64,000 bases of DNA from an uncultured Aquimarina sp. (GTDB lineage Bacteria; Bacteroidota; Bacteroidia; Flavobacteriales; Flavobacteriaceae), in contig CANMWA010000004.1 in NCBI GenBank assembly GCA_947501475.1, forward strand, positions 62,001 through 126,000, written 5' to 3'. This document shows, in pieces, positions 1 to 9,844 of this stretch (its first letter is position 1; each line of letters starts with the position of its first letter). Below the pieces are notes generated by a model. The model searched no databases. It was not told where the DNA came from and saw only the letters and a list, made by a program, of their open reading frames with translations. Position numbers and translations under genes: made by a program.

Positions 1-506
1 ATGGCACCAGTTATCATGCTGTATAATCTTTTAGAATATACCATAGAATCAATGTCGATTCGAATTTCTTCTAGTCTTTTTCCTGCATCAATAAGTTTAG
101 CCACATTACTTTGAATTTTATTGATAGCCGACTGTACATGTCTAAAAAGAGTTGGGTTTTGATGTTTAGCATCTACTCCCATATTAAGTACTGGGCAACC
201 TCCGATTTCTTGGGTGTAGTTATAATAGTTTCGATAAAAATCGGTGACCAAAAATAGTTTTTCTATTGGAGAACTGCTAAGTGACTGGTGCTCAATAATA
301 CGATTCATCATATTTTTTTCAGTCATTGTAAATGCAGCTATTGCCAACTCTTCCTTGTTTTTAAAGTTGCCATAAATGGCACCTTTTGTTAGCCCAGTTG
401 CTTTTGTAATATCACTTAAACTTGTAGCAGCATACCCATTTTTATTAAATATTGGAGCTACAGTTTGTATAATAAACTCAGTCGTTTGTTCGGCTTTTGT
501 GAGCAT
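1..506 (-). CDS. TetR/AcrR family transcriptional regulator (3' end outside window)
   Basis: The reading frame opens at an ATG at 506 and runs off the left edge after 168 codons. About 20 residues of a normal 190-residue TetR protein are probably missing. The N-terminal helix-turn-helix is clear around residues 25-50 (SDITKATGLTKGAIYGNFKNK). The ligand-binding half follows and contains an IGGCPVLNMG segment like those in many TetR repressors. A perfect long palindrome sits about 31 bp upstream, so autoregulation is likely. The gene it controls is probably outside the window, because the next gene here encodes an unrelated exported protein. The family call is firm; ligand and targets are unknown. 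Confidence 0.85.
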   Translation of the reverse strand, partial: MLTKAEQTTEFIIQTVAPIFNKNGYAATSLSDITKATGLTKGAIYGNFKNKEELAIAAFTMTEKNMMNRIIEHQSLSSSPIEKLFLVTDFYRNYYNYTQEIGGCPVLNMGVDAKHQNPTLFRHVQSAINKIQSNVAKLIDAGKRLEEIRIDIDSMVYSKRLYSMITGA

Positions 507-536
507 TTTTTGCTTTGTAATTTTGGTAAAGATATT

Positions 537-562
537 AAAAATATACCAATCGGTATATTTTT
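537..562. promoter_or_regulatory. Palindromic operator upstream of tetR-like gene
   Basis: Perfect inverted repeat: arm AAAAATATACC, four-base spacer AATC, arm GGTATATTTTT. It lies 31 bp upstream of the TetR-type start codon at 506. Size, symmetry and position fit a TetR-family dimer operator. Binding by this regulator is inferred, not shown. Confidence 0.65.
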
Positions 563-578
563 GATTAAAAAAAATGGT

Positions 579-1220
579 TTAATTCATTCCAGCATTAATA
601 AAAATATGGTCTTGAGGCTCTGAACGAGTAATACTCCTTGGTAAATTGCAAGCATCTTCAGCTTTGATTTCTTTATATTTTAATAAAAAATGAAATTTAT
701 CAAGAGCATTTTGCGCCTGATCGCACCCTATGTTATTGTTTCTAACGTAATTTGTTTTAATCTTTGGTTTATTGCTTCTATTTTCAAAATCTTTGAATTG
801 GCATTTTATAATTTTTTCATCTTTAAAATAAAAGCGTTCTTCAAGAGTTAATGTCACGTTTATCATTTGTCGTTTACCTGAACGATTTCTTTCGTAATCT
901 TTATACCAAATTTTATGTGTAGCATAATGGAAAAATAATTCGTCATCCCAAATATAAAATTCATCTCTATATTTTACATGCCCTTGCATATAGGTGTGAT
1001 TAATATGTTTTAATTCTGAGCTATTGTAGTAGAGTGTATATGCCCCTTTTTCTGAAATGTCTTCGCACGAATACTCTATATGATGTTGTCTTAATGCGTT
1101 TGAATCCAACAGTTCACGAATTAATTGATATTTGTTCTTGATGTCAGATAATGTTCCTTTACTACTTTGTCCAAAGCAGATAGATGAGGTTAAGAGTAAG
1201 AGTAGTATAGTTGGTCTCAT
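579..1220 (-). CDS. Exported protein of unknown function
   Basis: 213 residues from the ATG at 1220. An upstream in-frame ATG at 1271 would put a charged stretch before the signal peptide, so the inner start is preferred. Residues 1-18 (MRPTILLLLLTSSICFGQ) form a standard Sec signal peptide ending near Gln18. The mature part is polar, rich in Lys and aromatic residues, with three cysteines and no motif I recognise. The stop lies 16 bp from the palindrome of the upstream TetR gene, which is on the same strand but has its own start region. No function is assigned. Confidence 0.6.
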   Translation of the reverse strand: MRPTILLLLLTSSICFGQSSKGTLSDIKNKYQLIRELLDSNALRQHHIEYSCEDISEKGAYTLYYNSSELKHINHTYMQGHVKYRDEFYIWDDELFFHYATHKIWYKDYERNRSGKRQMINVTLTLEERFYFKDEKIIKCQFKDFENRSNKPKIKTNYVRNNNIGCDQAQNALDKFHFLLKYKEIKAEDACNLPRSITRSEPQDHIFINAGMN

Positions 1221-1430
1221 TGCGGGTGCAATGTAAATAAAACCTCTTTTTTTTCTATATTTAGTTATCAACCATGTAAGAATAGTTTTGTTAATAACTA
1301 CGGTAAAACCGTAATTATTAAAATTACCTATAATCGTTAGGGTTGGGAGATTTTTATATAAAAATTGCGTAATTAATCAAAGAACATGATTAATTACGCA
1401 TATTTTAATGTGTTTATGTGAATTTTGTAA

Positions 1431-4034
1431 TTATTCGGGTACTAAATCTGGTTGATTTCTGAAGACTAAATTATTATCAAATTCATCTAATAGAATATTA
1501 CTTTCTGTAGAAACTTTTCCTGCAAGAATTTCTTTTGATAATGTATTCAACACTTCTTTTTGTATAGTACGTTTTACTGGTCGTGCTCCAAACTCTGGTT
1601 GAAAGCCTTTTTCTGAAAGAAAAACTATAGCTTCTTCGGTGGCCTCCAGAGTAATGTGTTGCTGAGCCAGCATTGATGATACATTTAATAATTGAAGTTT
1701 TACAATTTCTTTGATGTTAGCTTTTGTTAGTGGTGAGAACATTACCACATCGTCAATTCTATTTAAGAATTCAGGGCGTACAGACTGCTTTAATACCCCT
1801 AAAACTTCAATTTTTGCAGCCTCCATAGCAGCTTCCATATCGGGGATAGTTTCGAATTTATCTTGAATAATATCACTACCTATATTACTGGTCATGATAA
1901 TAATAGTATTTCTGAAATCTGCAGTTCTACCTTTATTATCAGTTAGTCTTCCTTCGTCTAATACTTGTAATAAAATATTAAAAGTATCGGGATGTGCTTT
2001 TTCGATTTCATCGAGTAATATTACAGAATATGGTTTTCTTCGCACAGCTTCTGTAAGTTGCCCTCCTTCATCGTATCCTACATATCCCGGAGGAGCACCA
2101 ACTAATCTGCTTACTGCATGGCGTTCTTGATATTCGCTCATATCTATACGCGTCATAGCGGCTTCATTATCAAAAAGATATTCGGCTAAGGCTTTAGCTA
2201 GTTCTGTTTTTCCTATTCCTGTAGTACCCAAAAACAGAAAAGATCCGATTGGTTTTTTCTGGTCTTGTAACCCGGCACGACTTCTACGTACAGCATCACT
2301 AACTGCTTGTATTGCTTCTGTTTGCCCTACTACACGTTTTTGTAATTCTTTTTCTAATACCAAAAGTTTTTCGCGTTCACTTTGCAGCATTTTTGTGACG
2401 GGAATGCCTGTCCATTTTGCCACTACTTCGGCAATATCATCATTGGTAACCTCTTCTTTGATCAAAGATGAGTTGCTTTGCTGTTGTTCTAATTGATTTT
2501 GTAGGCTTTCTAAACTTTCTTGAGCTTCTTTGATTTTTCCGTATCGTATTTCTGCTACTTTTCCGTAGTCTCCATTACGTTCTGCACGCTCTGCTTCAAG
2601 TTTAAATTCTTCAATATTTGTCTTAGCGTTTTGTATGGCGTCTACCACTTCTTTTTCGCTTTGCCATTTTGAAAAAACCTCGTTTCGCTCTTCTTTGATA
2701 TTGGCAAGATCGGCATTAAGAGTCTTTAACTTATTTTCGTCATTTTCTCGTTTTATAGCTTCGATCTCAATTTCAAGTTGCATGACTTTTCTATCTAAGA
2801 CATCAAGTTCTTCGGGTTTCGAATTGATTTCCATTCGTAGTTTTGATGCAGCTTCATCCATAAGATCAATGGCCTTGTCTGGCAAAAATCTATTAGTGAT
2901 GTATCGCTGTGATAATTCTACAGCGGCAATGATAGCTTCATCTTTAATGCGCACTTTATGGTGAGTTTCATATTTTTCTTTAATTCCTCTTAGGATAGAA
3001 ATTGCACTTTCGGTATCGGGTTCGTCTACTACTACTTTTTGAAATCGTCTTTCTAGTGCTTTATCTTTTTCAAAATACTTTTGATATTCATCTAATGTGG
3101 TGGCCCCGATGGCACGCAATTCTCCTCTGGCTAATGCGGGTTTTAGAATATTAGCTGCATCCATAGCTCCTTGTCCGCCACCAGCACCAACTAATGTATG
3201 AATCTCATCGATGAATAGTACAATATCGCCATCGCTTGTGGTAACTTCTTTAACTACTGCTTTAAGACGCTCTTCAAACTCGCCTTTAAATTTTGCGCCA
3301 GCAATTAGAGCTCCCATATCTAATGAAAAAATTTGTTTGTTTCTTAGATTATCTGGGATATCTCCTGCTATAATTCTATGTGCTAATCCTTCAGCAATAG
3401 CAGTTTTACCTACTCCTGGCTCACCAACTAACATAGGGTTGTTTTTGGTTCTACGAGATAAAATTTGAAGTATTCTTCGTATTTCTTCATCTCTACCTAT
3501 AACTGGATCTAACTTACCGCTTTCTGCCATTTCGTTTAAGTTCTTTGCATACTTGCTTAAAGCTTGGTAGGTTTCTTCGGCACTTTGAGAAGTTACACGC
3601 TCGCCTTTTCTAATTTCGTTAATCGCTTCTGTAAGATGTTTTTCGGTTACCCCTTGATCTTTTAAGATTTGAGCAATTTTACTTTTTGATTTAAAAATTG
3701 CAATCACCAAATGTTCTATTGATACATATTCATCATTCATTTTTTTGGCAATAATACTGGCTTCATTCAAAGATTTTCCTGCTTCACGAGATAATTGTAT
3801 TTCTCCACCACTAACTTTTGGAAAACTTTCTAGAGTACTATCTAAAACTTGTTGTAATAGATTAATATTTACATCAAGCTTTTTTAATAAAAATGGAAGT
3901 ACATTTTCATCTACCTCAAATATTGCCTTAAAGATATGTTCATTTTCTATTTGCTGATGTCCAAAACCTTGAGCAAGTTGTTGTGCTTGCTGTATGGCTT
4001 CTTGTGATTTTATAGTGAAATTATTAAAATTCAT
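1431..4034 (-). CDS. clpB: ATP-dependent chaperone ClpB
   Basis: Hexameric AAA+ disaggregase that threads aggregated proteins through its pore and hands them to DnaK/DnaJ/GrpE in the cytosol. The start is taken at 4034 ([13 protein letters not shown]), giving 867 residues, the usual ClpB length; an in-frame ATG at 4070 adds 12 unlikely residues. Order of domains: Clp N-domain repeats (about 1-150), first AAA+ with Walker A GEPGVGKT at 204-211 and Walker B ([11 protein letters not shown]), the long coiled-coil middle domain typical of ClpB rather than ClpA/ClpC (about 400-530), second AAA+ with Walker A GTTGIGKT at 603-610, and the C-terminal D2-small domain. Walker A of the second ring has Thr where Pro is usual. 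No CIRCE-like repeat was seen upstream. Confidence 0.97.
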   Translation of the reverse strand: MNFNNFTIKSQEAIQQAQQLAQGFGHQQIENEHIFKAIFEVDENVLPFLLKKLDVNINLLQQVLDSTLESFPKVSGGEIQLSREAGKSLNEASIIAKKMNDEYVSIEHLVIAIFKSKSKIAQILKDQGVTEKHLTEAINEIRKGERVTSQSAEETYQALSKYAKNLNEMAESGKLDPVIGRDEEIRRILQILSRRTKNNPMLVGEPGVGKTAIAEGLAHRIIAGDIPDNLRNKQIFSLDMGALIAGAKFKGEFEERLKAVVKEVTTSDGDIVLFIDEIHTLVGAGGGQGAMDAANILKPALARGELRAIGATTLDEYQKYFEKDKALERRFQKVVVDEPDTESAISILRGIKEKYETHHKVRIKDEAIIAAVELSQRYITNRFLPDKAIDLMDEAASKLRMEINSKPEELDVLDRKVMQLEIEIEAIKRENDENKLKTLNADLANIKEERNEVFSKWQSEKEVVDAIQNAKTNIEEFKLEAERAERNGDYGKVAEIRYGKIKEAQESLESLQNQLEQQQSNSSLIKEEVTNDDIAEVVAKWTGIPVTKMLQSEREKLLVLEKELQKRVVGQTEAIQAVSDAVRRSRAGLQDQKKPIGSFLFLGTTGIGKTELAKALAEYLFDNEAAMTRIDMSEYQERHAVSRLVGAPPGYVGYDEGGQLTEAVRRKPYSVILLDEIEKAHPDTFNILLQVLDEGRLTDNKGRTADFRNTIIIMTSNIGSDIIQDKFETIPDMEAAMEAAKIEVLGVLKQSVRPEFLNRIDDVVMFSPLTKANIKEIVKLQLLNVSSMLAQQHITLEATEEAIVFLSEKGFQPEFGARPVKRTIQKEVLNTLSKEILAGKVSTESNILLDEFDNNLVFRNQPDLVPE

Positions 4035-4236
4035 TTGTTCTTTATTTTGAGTTGTATTAATAGAAATCAAATAATATTCCTATTTAAAAAATACGTCAAA
4101 ATGTCTTATGACCGCTTGTTTTTACTGACTTTTTGGCTTATTGTAAAGTTACGAATTTTGCAACGACAAATATATGATCATGGTCAATTTTAAAATCATT
4201 TGATTATGTTTGTAATTCATAAATTGTAAAGGAAAA

Positions 4237-4632
4237 ATGGGATTATTTGGTAAATTATTTGGATCTGGAGAAAAAGAACCTAAAGAAGAAAAGCAGCCAC
4301 TACCATGGCAAGAACTTACTTCTATAGAGCAGTTAAATAGCATTGAAAAAGCTTCAAAAACTAAAACTCAAGCAATTTTTAAGCATTCTACACGATGTGG
4401 AATCAGTAGAATGGTGATCCGTAACTTTGAAAGTAGTTTTGATCTTACTGCAGAGCAAGTGGATTTGTATTATTTAGATTTACTTAATCACAGGGATATT
4501 TCTTCAGAAATAGCAGCAAAATTTCAAGTATTTCATGAATCTCCACAATTTATTGTAGTTCGTAATGGGATAGCAGTGCATCATGCTTCGCATAGTATGA
4601 TTACTCCGCAGGTATTACATCAATTGGTATAA
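4237..4632 (+). CDS. ytxJ: YtxJ-type bacillithiol system redox-active protein
   Basis: 131-residue cytosolic thioredoxin-fold protein. The core KHSTRCGISRMV (single redox Cys54) is the hallmark of the YtxJ family, a monothiol protein linked by co-occurrence to bacillithiol, the low-molecular-weight thiol of Firmicutes and many Bacteroidetes. A short Lys/Glu-rich linker (about residues 8-22) precedes the domain. It stands alone, divergent from clpB and convergent with the truncated haemoglobin gene. Family assignment is strong; its exact partner thiol and substrate are inferred from the family. Confidence 0.88.
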   Translation: MGLFGKLFGSGEKEPKEEKQPLPWQELTSIEQLNSIEKASKTKTQAIFKHSTRCGISRMVIRNFESSFDLTAEQVDLYYLDLLNHRDISSEIAAKFQVFHESPQFIVVRNGIAVHHASHSMITPQVLHQLV

Positions 4633-4651
4633 AATAGTATAGTAGTAGGTG

Positions 4652-5053
4652 TTATTGAGCTGTTTTATTCTCAAAAATTTTAATGAATAAAGTTGTTCCC
4701 ATTTTTCTTGCTCGATTTTTTGCCAAAGTAGCCAAGTTTCCTTTATATAATTCATCGATTGTATTGATCCAAAGGCGTAGCCATATTCCGAAGTGTAGAT
4801 TAGTTATTGTGTGCCCAACTTTTTTATCTGCTTCTTGATGTGCTTTTATTGGATTTCCTTTAAACTTAGGTGTAAACAGAAGGTTAGTTTCCCAAAAATC
4901 TGTTAATCGTTCTATGTGTGTGTCCCAATCTTTGATCACCGTATTAAAAATGGGACCGAGATGTTCTTCAGCTCTTACTTTTGAATAAAATATGGATATC
5001 AGTTTAAAGATATCACCTCGATCTTGTATGTCTTTTTGAGTTACCTGGGTCAT
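4652..5053 (-). CDS. Group III truncated haemoglobin
   Basis: 133 residues with the 2-on-2 globin pattern of class III truncated haemoglobins (compare Ctb of Campylobacter): B-helix FKLISIFYSKVRAEEHLGPIF, E-helix region IERLTDFWETNLLF and the C-terminal HFGIWLRLWINTIDELY. By comparison with Ctb the haem-binding proximal His is probably His72 in the segment IKAHQ. Members bind O2 and NO, with roles proposed in nitrosative stress or low-oxygen growth. The gene is 9 bp behind a small membrane protein on the same strand, and a Crp/Fnr-type box lies upstream of the pair, consistent with oxygen- or NO-responsive control. Confidence 0.85.
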   Translation of the reverse strand: MTQVTQKDIQDRGDIFKLISIFYSKVRAEEHLGPIFNTVIKDWDTHIERLTDFWETNLLFTPKFKGNPIKAHQEADKKVGHTITNLHFGIWLRLWINTIDELYKGNLATLAKNRARKMGTTLFIKIFENKTAQ

Positions 5054-5062
5054 AGTACTAAA

Positions 5063-5344
5063 TTAATAAAAGCCAAAATTTAGAATAGTTAAAAGGCTAT
5101 TAGTAAGCAAACTAGCGATTAGTAAATTGAATACAAATTTTGGTTTCATTTGCGCTAAAATTGAAGCATTGAATGCCATACATACAATAACACATATCGA
5201 TAACTGGAGAACCTGAGTTGTTGACCGTTCTTGCATTAAAATATACATTGCGGCTACAGACCCTAAACAGCTAGATAGAATAATCATTAATGGAATATAT
5301 GCCATATACATTTCCTTGAAATCTTTTAATAACCTTGAGTACAT
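5063..5344 (-). CDS. Small three-helix membrane protein
   Basis: 93 residues with three hydrophobic segments at about 16-36, 44-64 and 70-90 and almost no soluble part. I do not recognise a named family. The start used is ATG 5344; ATGs at residues 12 and 14 are alternatives. The gene is followed after 9 bp by the truncated haemoglobin gene and is preceded by a symmetric Crp/Fnr-type site, so the two probably form a small operon responding to oxygen or NO. The function is unknown. Confidence 0.6.
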   Translation of the reverse strand: MYSRLLKDFKEMYMAYIPLMIILSSCLGSVAAMYILMQERSTTQVLQLSICVIVCMAFNASILAQMKPKFVFNLLIASLLTNSLLTILNFGFY

Positions 5345-5394
5345 AACTATTGATTTTTAATTATGTTCAAAGGTAATTCAGGAATAGGGTAGTG

Positions 5395-5416
5395 CTTTAT
5401 GACCTCAATCATAAAG
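5395..5416. promoter_or_regulatory. Crp/Fnr-type operator
   Basis: Perfect 22-bp inverted repeat: CTTTATGA, six-base spacer CCTCAA, TCATAAAG. The TGA-N6-TCA core has the half-site spacing of Crp/Fnr-family operators. It lies 51-72 bp upstream of the membrane protein/truncated haemoglobin pair, a normal place for activation. Which regulator binds is unknown; a Crp/Fnr gene lies about 5 kb away at 10482-11081. Confidence 0.6.
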
Positions 5417-5523
5417 AAGTAAAAAGAATATTTATTTTAAAACCTGATATGAGCAATTCACCCAGAGTTTAATTACTTTGTTCTGCATTAAACTCTGGAT
5501 AAAAACTTAAAAAAATGAATTGC

Positions 5524-8403
5524 TTAAAATGAATATGCTAGCGTAGCATAATAATTCCTTGGTCGTGCGTATATGCCATTTTCATATCCTATGGCGGTAT
5601 TTGCATCACCTCCGATTAAATATAATTCGTCTGTTAAATTTTCTACTCCGATAATGAATTCCCAATGTTTCTTAGTATTAAATTTTAGAGAAGCATTTAA
5701 TGCTGTATGACCATCATCGAACACGAAATCACTATTTTGAGCTTCAAAATCAACTCTAGATTTATAATGACCATCTATTCTTGGAGTAAAACTACCAAAT
5801 GAAACAGGAATTTTGTAAGATCCTCCAAAGGTTAGTGTGTGCTCTGGTGTTAGAATAAAGTTATCATCTTCGGTAACAGTTACACCTTCAATTAGATCCT
5901 TATATTTTGCATCTATATATCCATATCCTAAGTTAAGAAGCATGGATGAATTTGGGAGCCAAATTATTTCGGTTTCAAGCCCTTTAATTTCTGCATCTCC
6001 AGCATTTGTTTGGAAGGTGGCAATGGACCCAGGAGGGTTTGCAGCAATCTGAAGATCTTGATAATCTGTAAAGAAGAATGCTGTATTAAATCTTAGTTTT
6101 TTCACTTTCACTTTTGCTCCTAACTCATAAGAAGTTACTGTTTCTGGTGCAAATTGAGGTAAATCACCATCACCATCACCATCAAAATCATTTGAAGGGT
6201 CGTCATAAAAAGAAGTATTGGTGACTCTCCATTCGAACCCACCAGATTTGAACCCGGTCGAAACGGTACCGTAAACGTTTAGCGCATCAGAAATTTTATA
6301 AGCGGTATTAAATCTCCAGGTGACTTGATCAAAGGTGTTTTCTTGCCAAATTTTATCTAATAAGCGTTGACCGTTATTAGTAACATCGCGTATTGGATTT
6401 GGTTCTACAGGTGTATCATCTATGCTTATAGAAGGGTCTCTAAATGCGTTAGGCTGTGCTTTTTTGGTTTCACTAGTATATCTTAGACCTCCTGTTAAAG
6501 ATAATTTATCGGTTACTTTGTATGTAGCTTCGCCATAAATAGCATAGTTACTATTTTCTACTAACCCTCCTAAGAATACCGGGTAGGCAATATCCTGTAG
6601 AGCGCCTGTAAAAGAAAGCTGATTATCAACATTTTCTATAAAGTAAAAAAGCCCAGTTACAAAATCGAGCTTATCGCTGGATTGACTATATCTCAGGTCA
6701 GCACTAAATTGATCCTGGTTATAGATATCTCTATTTTCAAAAATATTGAGCGGTGAACCATCTGTTTGCCTTGCGAATTCGGCATCTAAATCTCTATAGG
6801 CTAAAATTAATTTAGCGTTTGAGTTTTCTCCAATTTCATATTTCAAATTAGTAGATACTCCCCAGGTATCAATATCATTTTGAGAAAGTGAAGTCTCCCC
6901 CGTTTTAAATGGTCCAAAATTCCATCTTTCATCATAAATATCTGTTCCAGCAGTACTGTCTCCTTGTACATAACCTGAAGCGGTTGAAGTAGGTGCAGAT
7001 GCTGCATTGGTATTCCATAGTTGTGGTAATAGTCTGTCGTCATGAAAGAATAGGTTTTGTTCTGCGGCAGATTCTTCTCTTTCTGTTGCAAAATCAACAA
7101 TAAATTTTGCAGAGAATTTACTATCGGGTTTATGATAGTCTAATTTTAATCTTCCGCCATGTGAGTTATCATTACCTAGATATGAATCTTCAACAAATAC
7201 TCTTTCGACATATCCTTCTCTATTGCGTCGTATTAGATTAAATGTAAAACCAAGGTTTTTTGATATGGGACCACTTAATTTAAAAGTAGCATCATTTCTT
7301 GAATAGCTGCCTCCTGTAAAACTTGCTTTTCCTTTTAATTCATCTCCTGGATTGTTGGATATGAGCGATATTGCACCCCCAATAGAATTTCTTCCAAAAA
7401 GTGTTCCTTGGGGACCTCTAATCACTTCAACACTTTTTAAATCTGCCAAATCCAAAACAGCACCTACTGTTCTACCTAAGTATACTTCGTCAACATATAT
7501 CCCTACTCCAGGATCTGCTACCGGCACATAGTCATTTTGCCCAATACCTCTAATGTATACAACGGCTGCAGAACTTGATCCAGATACCGTTCCAGTAGTG
7601 CTAAAGGTAAGGTTAGGAGCGATGTCGCCTATTCCAGCTATATTGTTTACACCCATTTCTTCTAAAACTGCTCCTTGGATAGCAGTAATAGAAATTGGTG
7701 TGTCTTGAACATTTTCTACTCTTTTTCTAGCTGTTACTATGATGTTATCTAATGAAAACCCTTCTTCTTTTAGAATAATTTTTAAATCTTCTGAAGACGA
7801 AGCAACATTTATTTCCTTAGATGAAAATCCAAGATATGAAATCACTAAAACGGCATTGGAGTCAGAAACGGTAATAGAAAAATTACCTTCAAAATCTGTA
7901 ATAACACCATTGGTTGTACCTTTTTCTATAATACTAGCGCCTTGTAAAGGAGTATTTTGACTGTCAAAAACTTGCCCTCTGATCTCTAATTCTTGTTCGC
8001 TTTGATCATTTGTTTTATTCTTTTTTACGGGAAAGTTCTTATGCCTTAATTTTTTGAGTAATATTTTACGATTGTCTATTTCAAAAATCGTTCGAGAATT
8101 AGAAAAAAGTGTATGTAAAACTTCCTTGACTTTTTTCTTTTTAAATTTTATGGTTACGATACGCTCTAAGTCGACGGCTTTTGTATTGAAAACAAATTTA
8201 AATTCGGTTTGAGATTCGATTTCATCGATTACTTCAAGTATAGTCACATTTTCCATGTCTAGTGACAACTTAGTGTTCTGAGAATAACTATTCGCTTGTA
8301 TAGTAAATATTGTTGGAAGTATAAAAAGTAATGATATTTTCATTTTTAAAGTAAGCCTTAATATCGCAAGAGGTTTGCCCTCTGGTTTCAATATTTTTTT
8401 CAT
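5524..8403 (-). CDS. TonB-dependent outer-membrane receptor with STN signalling domain
   Basis: 959 residues. A signal peptide (about 1-42) is followed by an STN domain (about 48-110, MENVTILEVIDEIESQTEFK), a carboxypeptidase-regulatory-like domain (about 140-225, IRGQVFDSQNTPLQGASI), a plug (about 235-350, IRGPQGTLFGRNSIGGAISL) and a 22-strand barrel ending in an aromatic residue (YYATLAYSF). The STN domain is the part that talks to a FecR anti-sigma factor, and fecR lies just upstream, so this is a transducing receptor. There is no SusD partner. The plug wording (RGIGQND, DPGVGIYVDEVYLGR) resembles receptors common in alpha- and gammaproteobacteria rather than SusC. The substrate cannot be read from sequence; an iron chelate or a small organic compound are both possible. 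Confidence 0.9.
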   Translation of the reverse strand: MKKILKPEGKPLAILRLTLKMKISLLFILPTIFTIQANSYSQNTKLSLDMENVTILEVIDEIESQTEFKFVFNTKAVDLERIVTIKFKKKKVKEVLHTLFSNSRTIFEIDNRKILLKKLRHKNFPVKKNKTNDQSEQELEIRGQVFDSQNTPLQGASIIEKGTTNGVITDFEGNFSITVSDSNAVLVISYLGFSSKEINVASSSEDLKIILKEEGFSLDNIIVTARKRVENVQDTPISITAIQGAVLEEMGVNNIAGIGDIAPNLTFSTTGTVSGSSSAAVVYIRGIGQNDYVPVADPGVGIYVDEVYLGRTVGAVLDLADLKSVEVIRGPQGTLFGRNSIGGAISLISNNPGDELKGKASFTGGSYSRNDATFKLSGPISKNLGFTFNLIRRNREGYVERVFVEDSYLGNDNSHGGRLKLDYHKPDSKFSAKFIVDFATEREESAAEQNLFFHDDRLLPQLWNTNAASAPTSTASGYVQGDSTAGTDIYDERWNFGPFKTGETSLSQNDIDTWGVSTNLKYEIGENSNAKLILAYRDLDAEFARQTDGSPLNIFENRDIYNQDQFSADLRYSQSSDKLDFVTGLFYFIENVDNQLSFTGALQDIAYPVFLGGLVENSNYAIYGEATYKVTDKLSLTGGLRYTSETKKAQPNAFRDPSISIDDTPVEPNPIRDVTNNGQRLLDKIWQENTFDQVTWRFNTAYKISDALNVYGTVSTGFKSGGFEWRVTNTSFYDDPSNDFDGDGDGDLPQFAPETVTSYELGAKVKVKKLRFNTAFFFTDYQDLQIAANPPGSIATFQTNAGDAEIKGLETEIIWLPNSSMLLNLGYGYIDAKYKDLIEGVTVTEDDNFILTPEHTLTFGGSYKIPVSFGSFTPRIDGHYKSRVDFEAQNSDFVFDDGHTALNASLKFNTKKHWEFIIGVENLTDELYLIGGDANTAIGYENGIYARPRNYYATLAYSF

Positions 8404-8457
8404 AATTTTAAAATGTTTAATTTGTGGTTTACATATTGATGTTAGATCACTTTATTC

Positions 8458-8487
8458 AATCGGGAAATGTTGCAGCATTTTCCGATT
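8458..8487. other. Hairpin between fecR-like gene and receptor gene
   Basis: Inverted repeat AATCGGGAAATG / CATTTTCCGATT, 12-bp arms with one G-T pair and a six-base loop, followed on the plus strand by a run of seven more T. It sits in the 158-bp gap between fecR and the receptor. The T-run is on the strand opposite to these genes, so it would stop antisense transcription or act as an RNA stability element rather than terminate the fecR message. Confidence 0.4.
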
Positions 8488-8561
8488 TTTTTGTGGGTAA
8501 CGTGATTAAAATCACCGATGGTATTTTCTTTATTTTTTATTCATATGTATCTGTTTTACAA

Positions 8562-9725
8562 TTATTGTATGATTACTTTATTGTTTATGATTTGATATTC
8601 TATCTGATAGATTTTATTAAAATAATGCAATACCTCATGAATGGTTTCCTTATCAATTTCAAAACTTGCATTAAAGGACTCTCTTGCTAGATCTTTATTA
8701 TTATTAATAATGGTAATATTATAGTGGCGCTCCAGTTTTTTAATGATTTTATTAAAAGCTTCATCTCTAAAAACAATAGTGCCCTTAATCCAAGAAGTGT
8801 ATATAGATGTATTCACTTTCTGAGCAGAGATTGTTTGTTGGAAATTATCAAAAGTCCCTTTAGATCCAGGTTTTAGAATAAAACCCTGTTGATCTTTGGA
8901 TTTGTCTTCTGAAGGATTTAAACTAACTGATCCCTCAACTAATACAACCTCGGTATTGATATCTTCGGGATATGCAGCTATGTTAAATTTGGTTCCTAAT
9001 ACTTTTACATCTAACCCCTGAGCTTCTATTAAGAATGGATGTTTTTCATCTTTTGTTACATCAAAAAAAGCTTCTCCTTCAAGAAATACTTTACGAGAAC
9101 TTCCTTCAATAAATTGTATAGGATATTTAATTGAACTTCCTGAGTTTAAAAAGACATGAGTACCATCAGATAAAATAATATCAAAACGTTTTCCATAAGG
9201 AATAGTCAAAGTATTATATTTTAATTTTTCAACTATAATATCTTTATTATAGACCAATTGTGCACCTTGTTGCTGCATAACTACATTTCCAGAGGTGTCA
9301 GTAATTTTGATTGCACCTTTCTCAGAAATCACTTGTACATCCCCATTATCTAATTGTATGGTAATTGCATCTTCTTTTGGAGTAAGTATTTCTTTTGTAT
9401 TACTATTAAAAATGCCCTGATTATAGAAATATCCTATTCCTAAAAATAGTGTAGCAATAGCTGCATACTTGAATACCATTTTTAACCTGTATCTGTAGAA
9501 CAAACTTTTTTCCTTCCTAATTTCTGTAAGTAGCTGCTCTTTTATTTCATTTAGATTAGGATCATTCATAGCAAGGGTAGTGGCATATTGGGTTTTTACA
9601 TAGTCTTTGAAAATGGATTGATTCTTGGGATCTTTGATCCAATCATTTAAAATATCCAAATCGGCAGAAGTAGTAGACTTATGTAAATACTTTAGTAAGA
9701 GTTTTTCTATTTGATCAGGAACCAT
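8562..9725 (-). CDS. FecR-family anti-sigma factor
   Basis: 387 residues from ATG 9725; a GTG at 9755 would add ten residues and is less likely. The cytoplasmic N-terminal part (about 1-85) should hold the sigma factor. One transmembrane helix follows (about 90-108, YAAIATLFLGIGYFY). The periplasmic FecR domain contains YGKRFDIILSDGTHVFLNSGSSIKYP and FLEGEAFFDVTKDEKHPF, with the C-terminal DUF4974-like part ending in IEYQIINNKVIIQ. It would pass the signal from the STN domain of the receptor downstream to the ECF sigma factor encoded divergently upstream. The gene order is receptor-fecR on one strand and sigma on the other. Confidence 0.93.
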   Translation of the reverse strand: MVPDQIEKLLLKYLHKSTTSADLDILNDWIKDPKNQSIFKDYVKTQYATTLAMNDPNLNEIKEQLLTEIRKEKSLFYRYRLKMVFKYAAIATLFLGIGYFYNQGIFNSNTKEILTPKEDAITIQLDNGDVQVISEKGAIKITDTSGNVVMQQQGAQLVYNKDIIVEKLKYNTLTIPYGKRFDIILSDGTHVFLNSGSSIKYPIQFIEGSSRKVFLEGEAFFDVTKDEKHPFLIEAQGLDVKVLGTKFNIAAYPEDINTEVVLVEGSVSLNPSEDKSKDQQGFILKPGSKGTFDNFQQTISAQKVNTSIYTSWIKGTIVFRDEAFNKIIKKLERHYNITIINNNKDLARESFNASFEIDKETIHEVLHYFNKIYQIEYQIINNKVIIQ

Positions 9726-9844
9726 ACTATTTGTTAATCTATATATGTAATACACAGCAAAATATAAATACCCTGGGTTTTTTGTTATTTTTTTTTAATA
9801 TTCGTATGTTTTTAACATTGATTTGAGATATTTATAAAAAATAA

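Noticed and set aside
4035..4236. Searched for a CIRCE or sigma-32-type element before clpB
   Set aside because: No inverted repeat of the CIRCE type and no convincing promoter pair; left unannotated.
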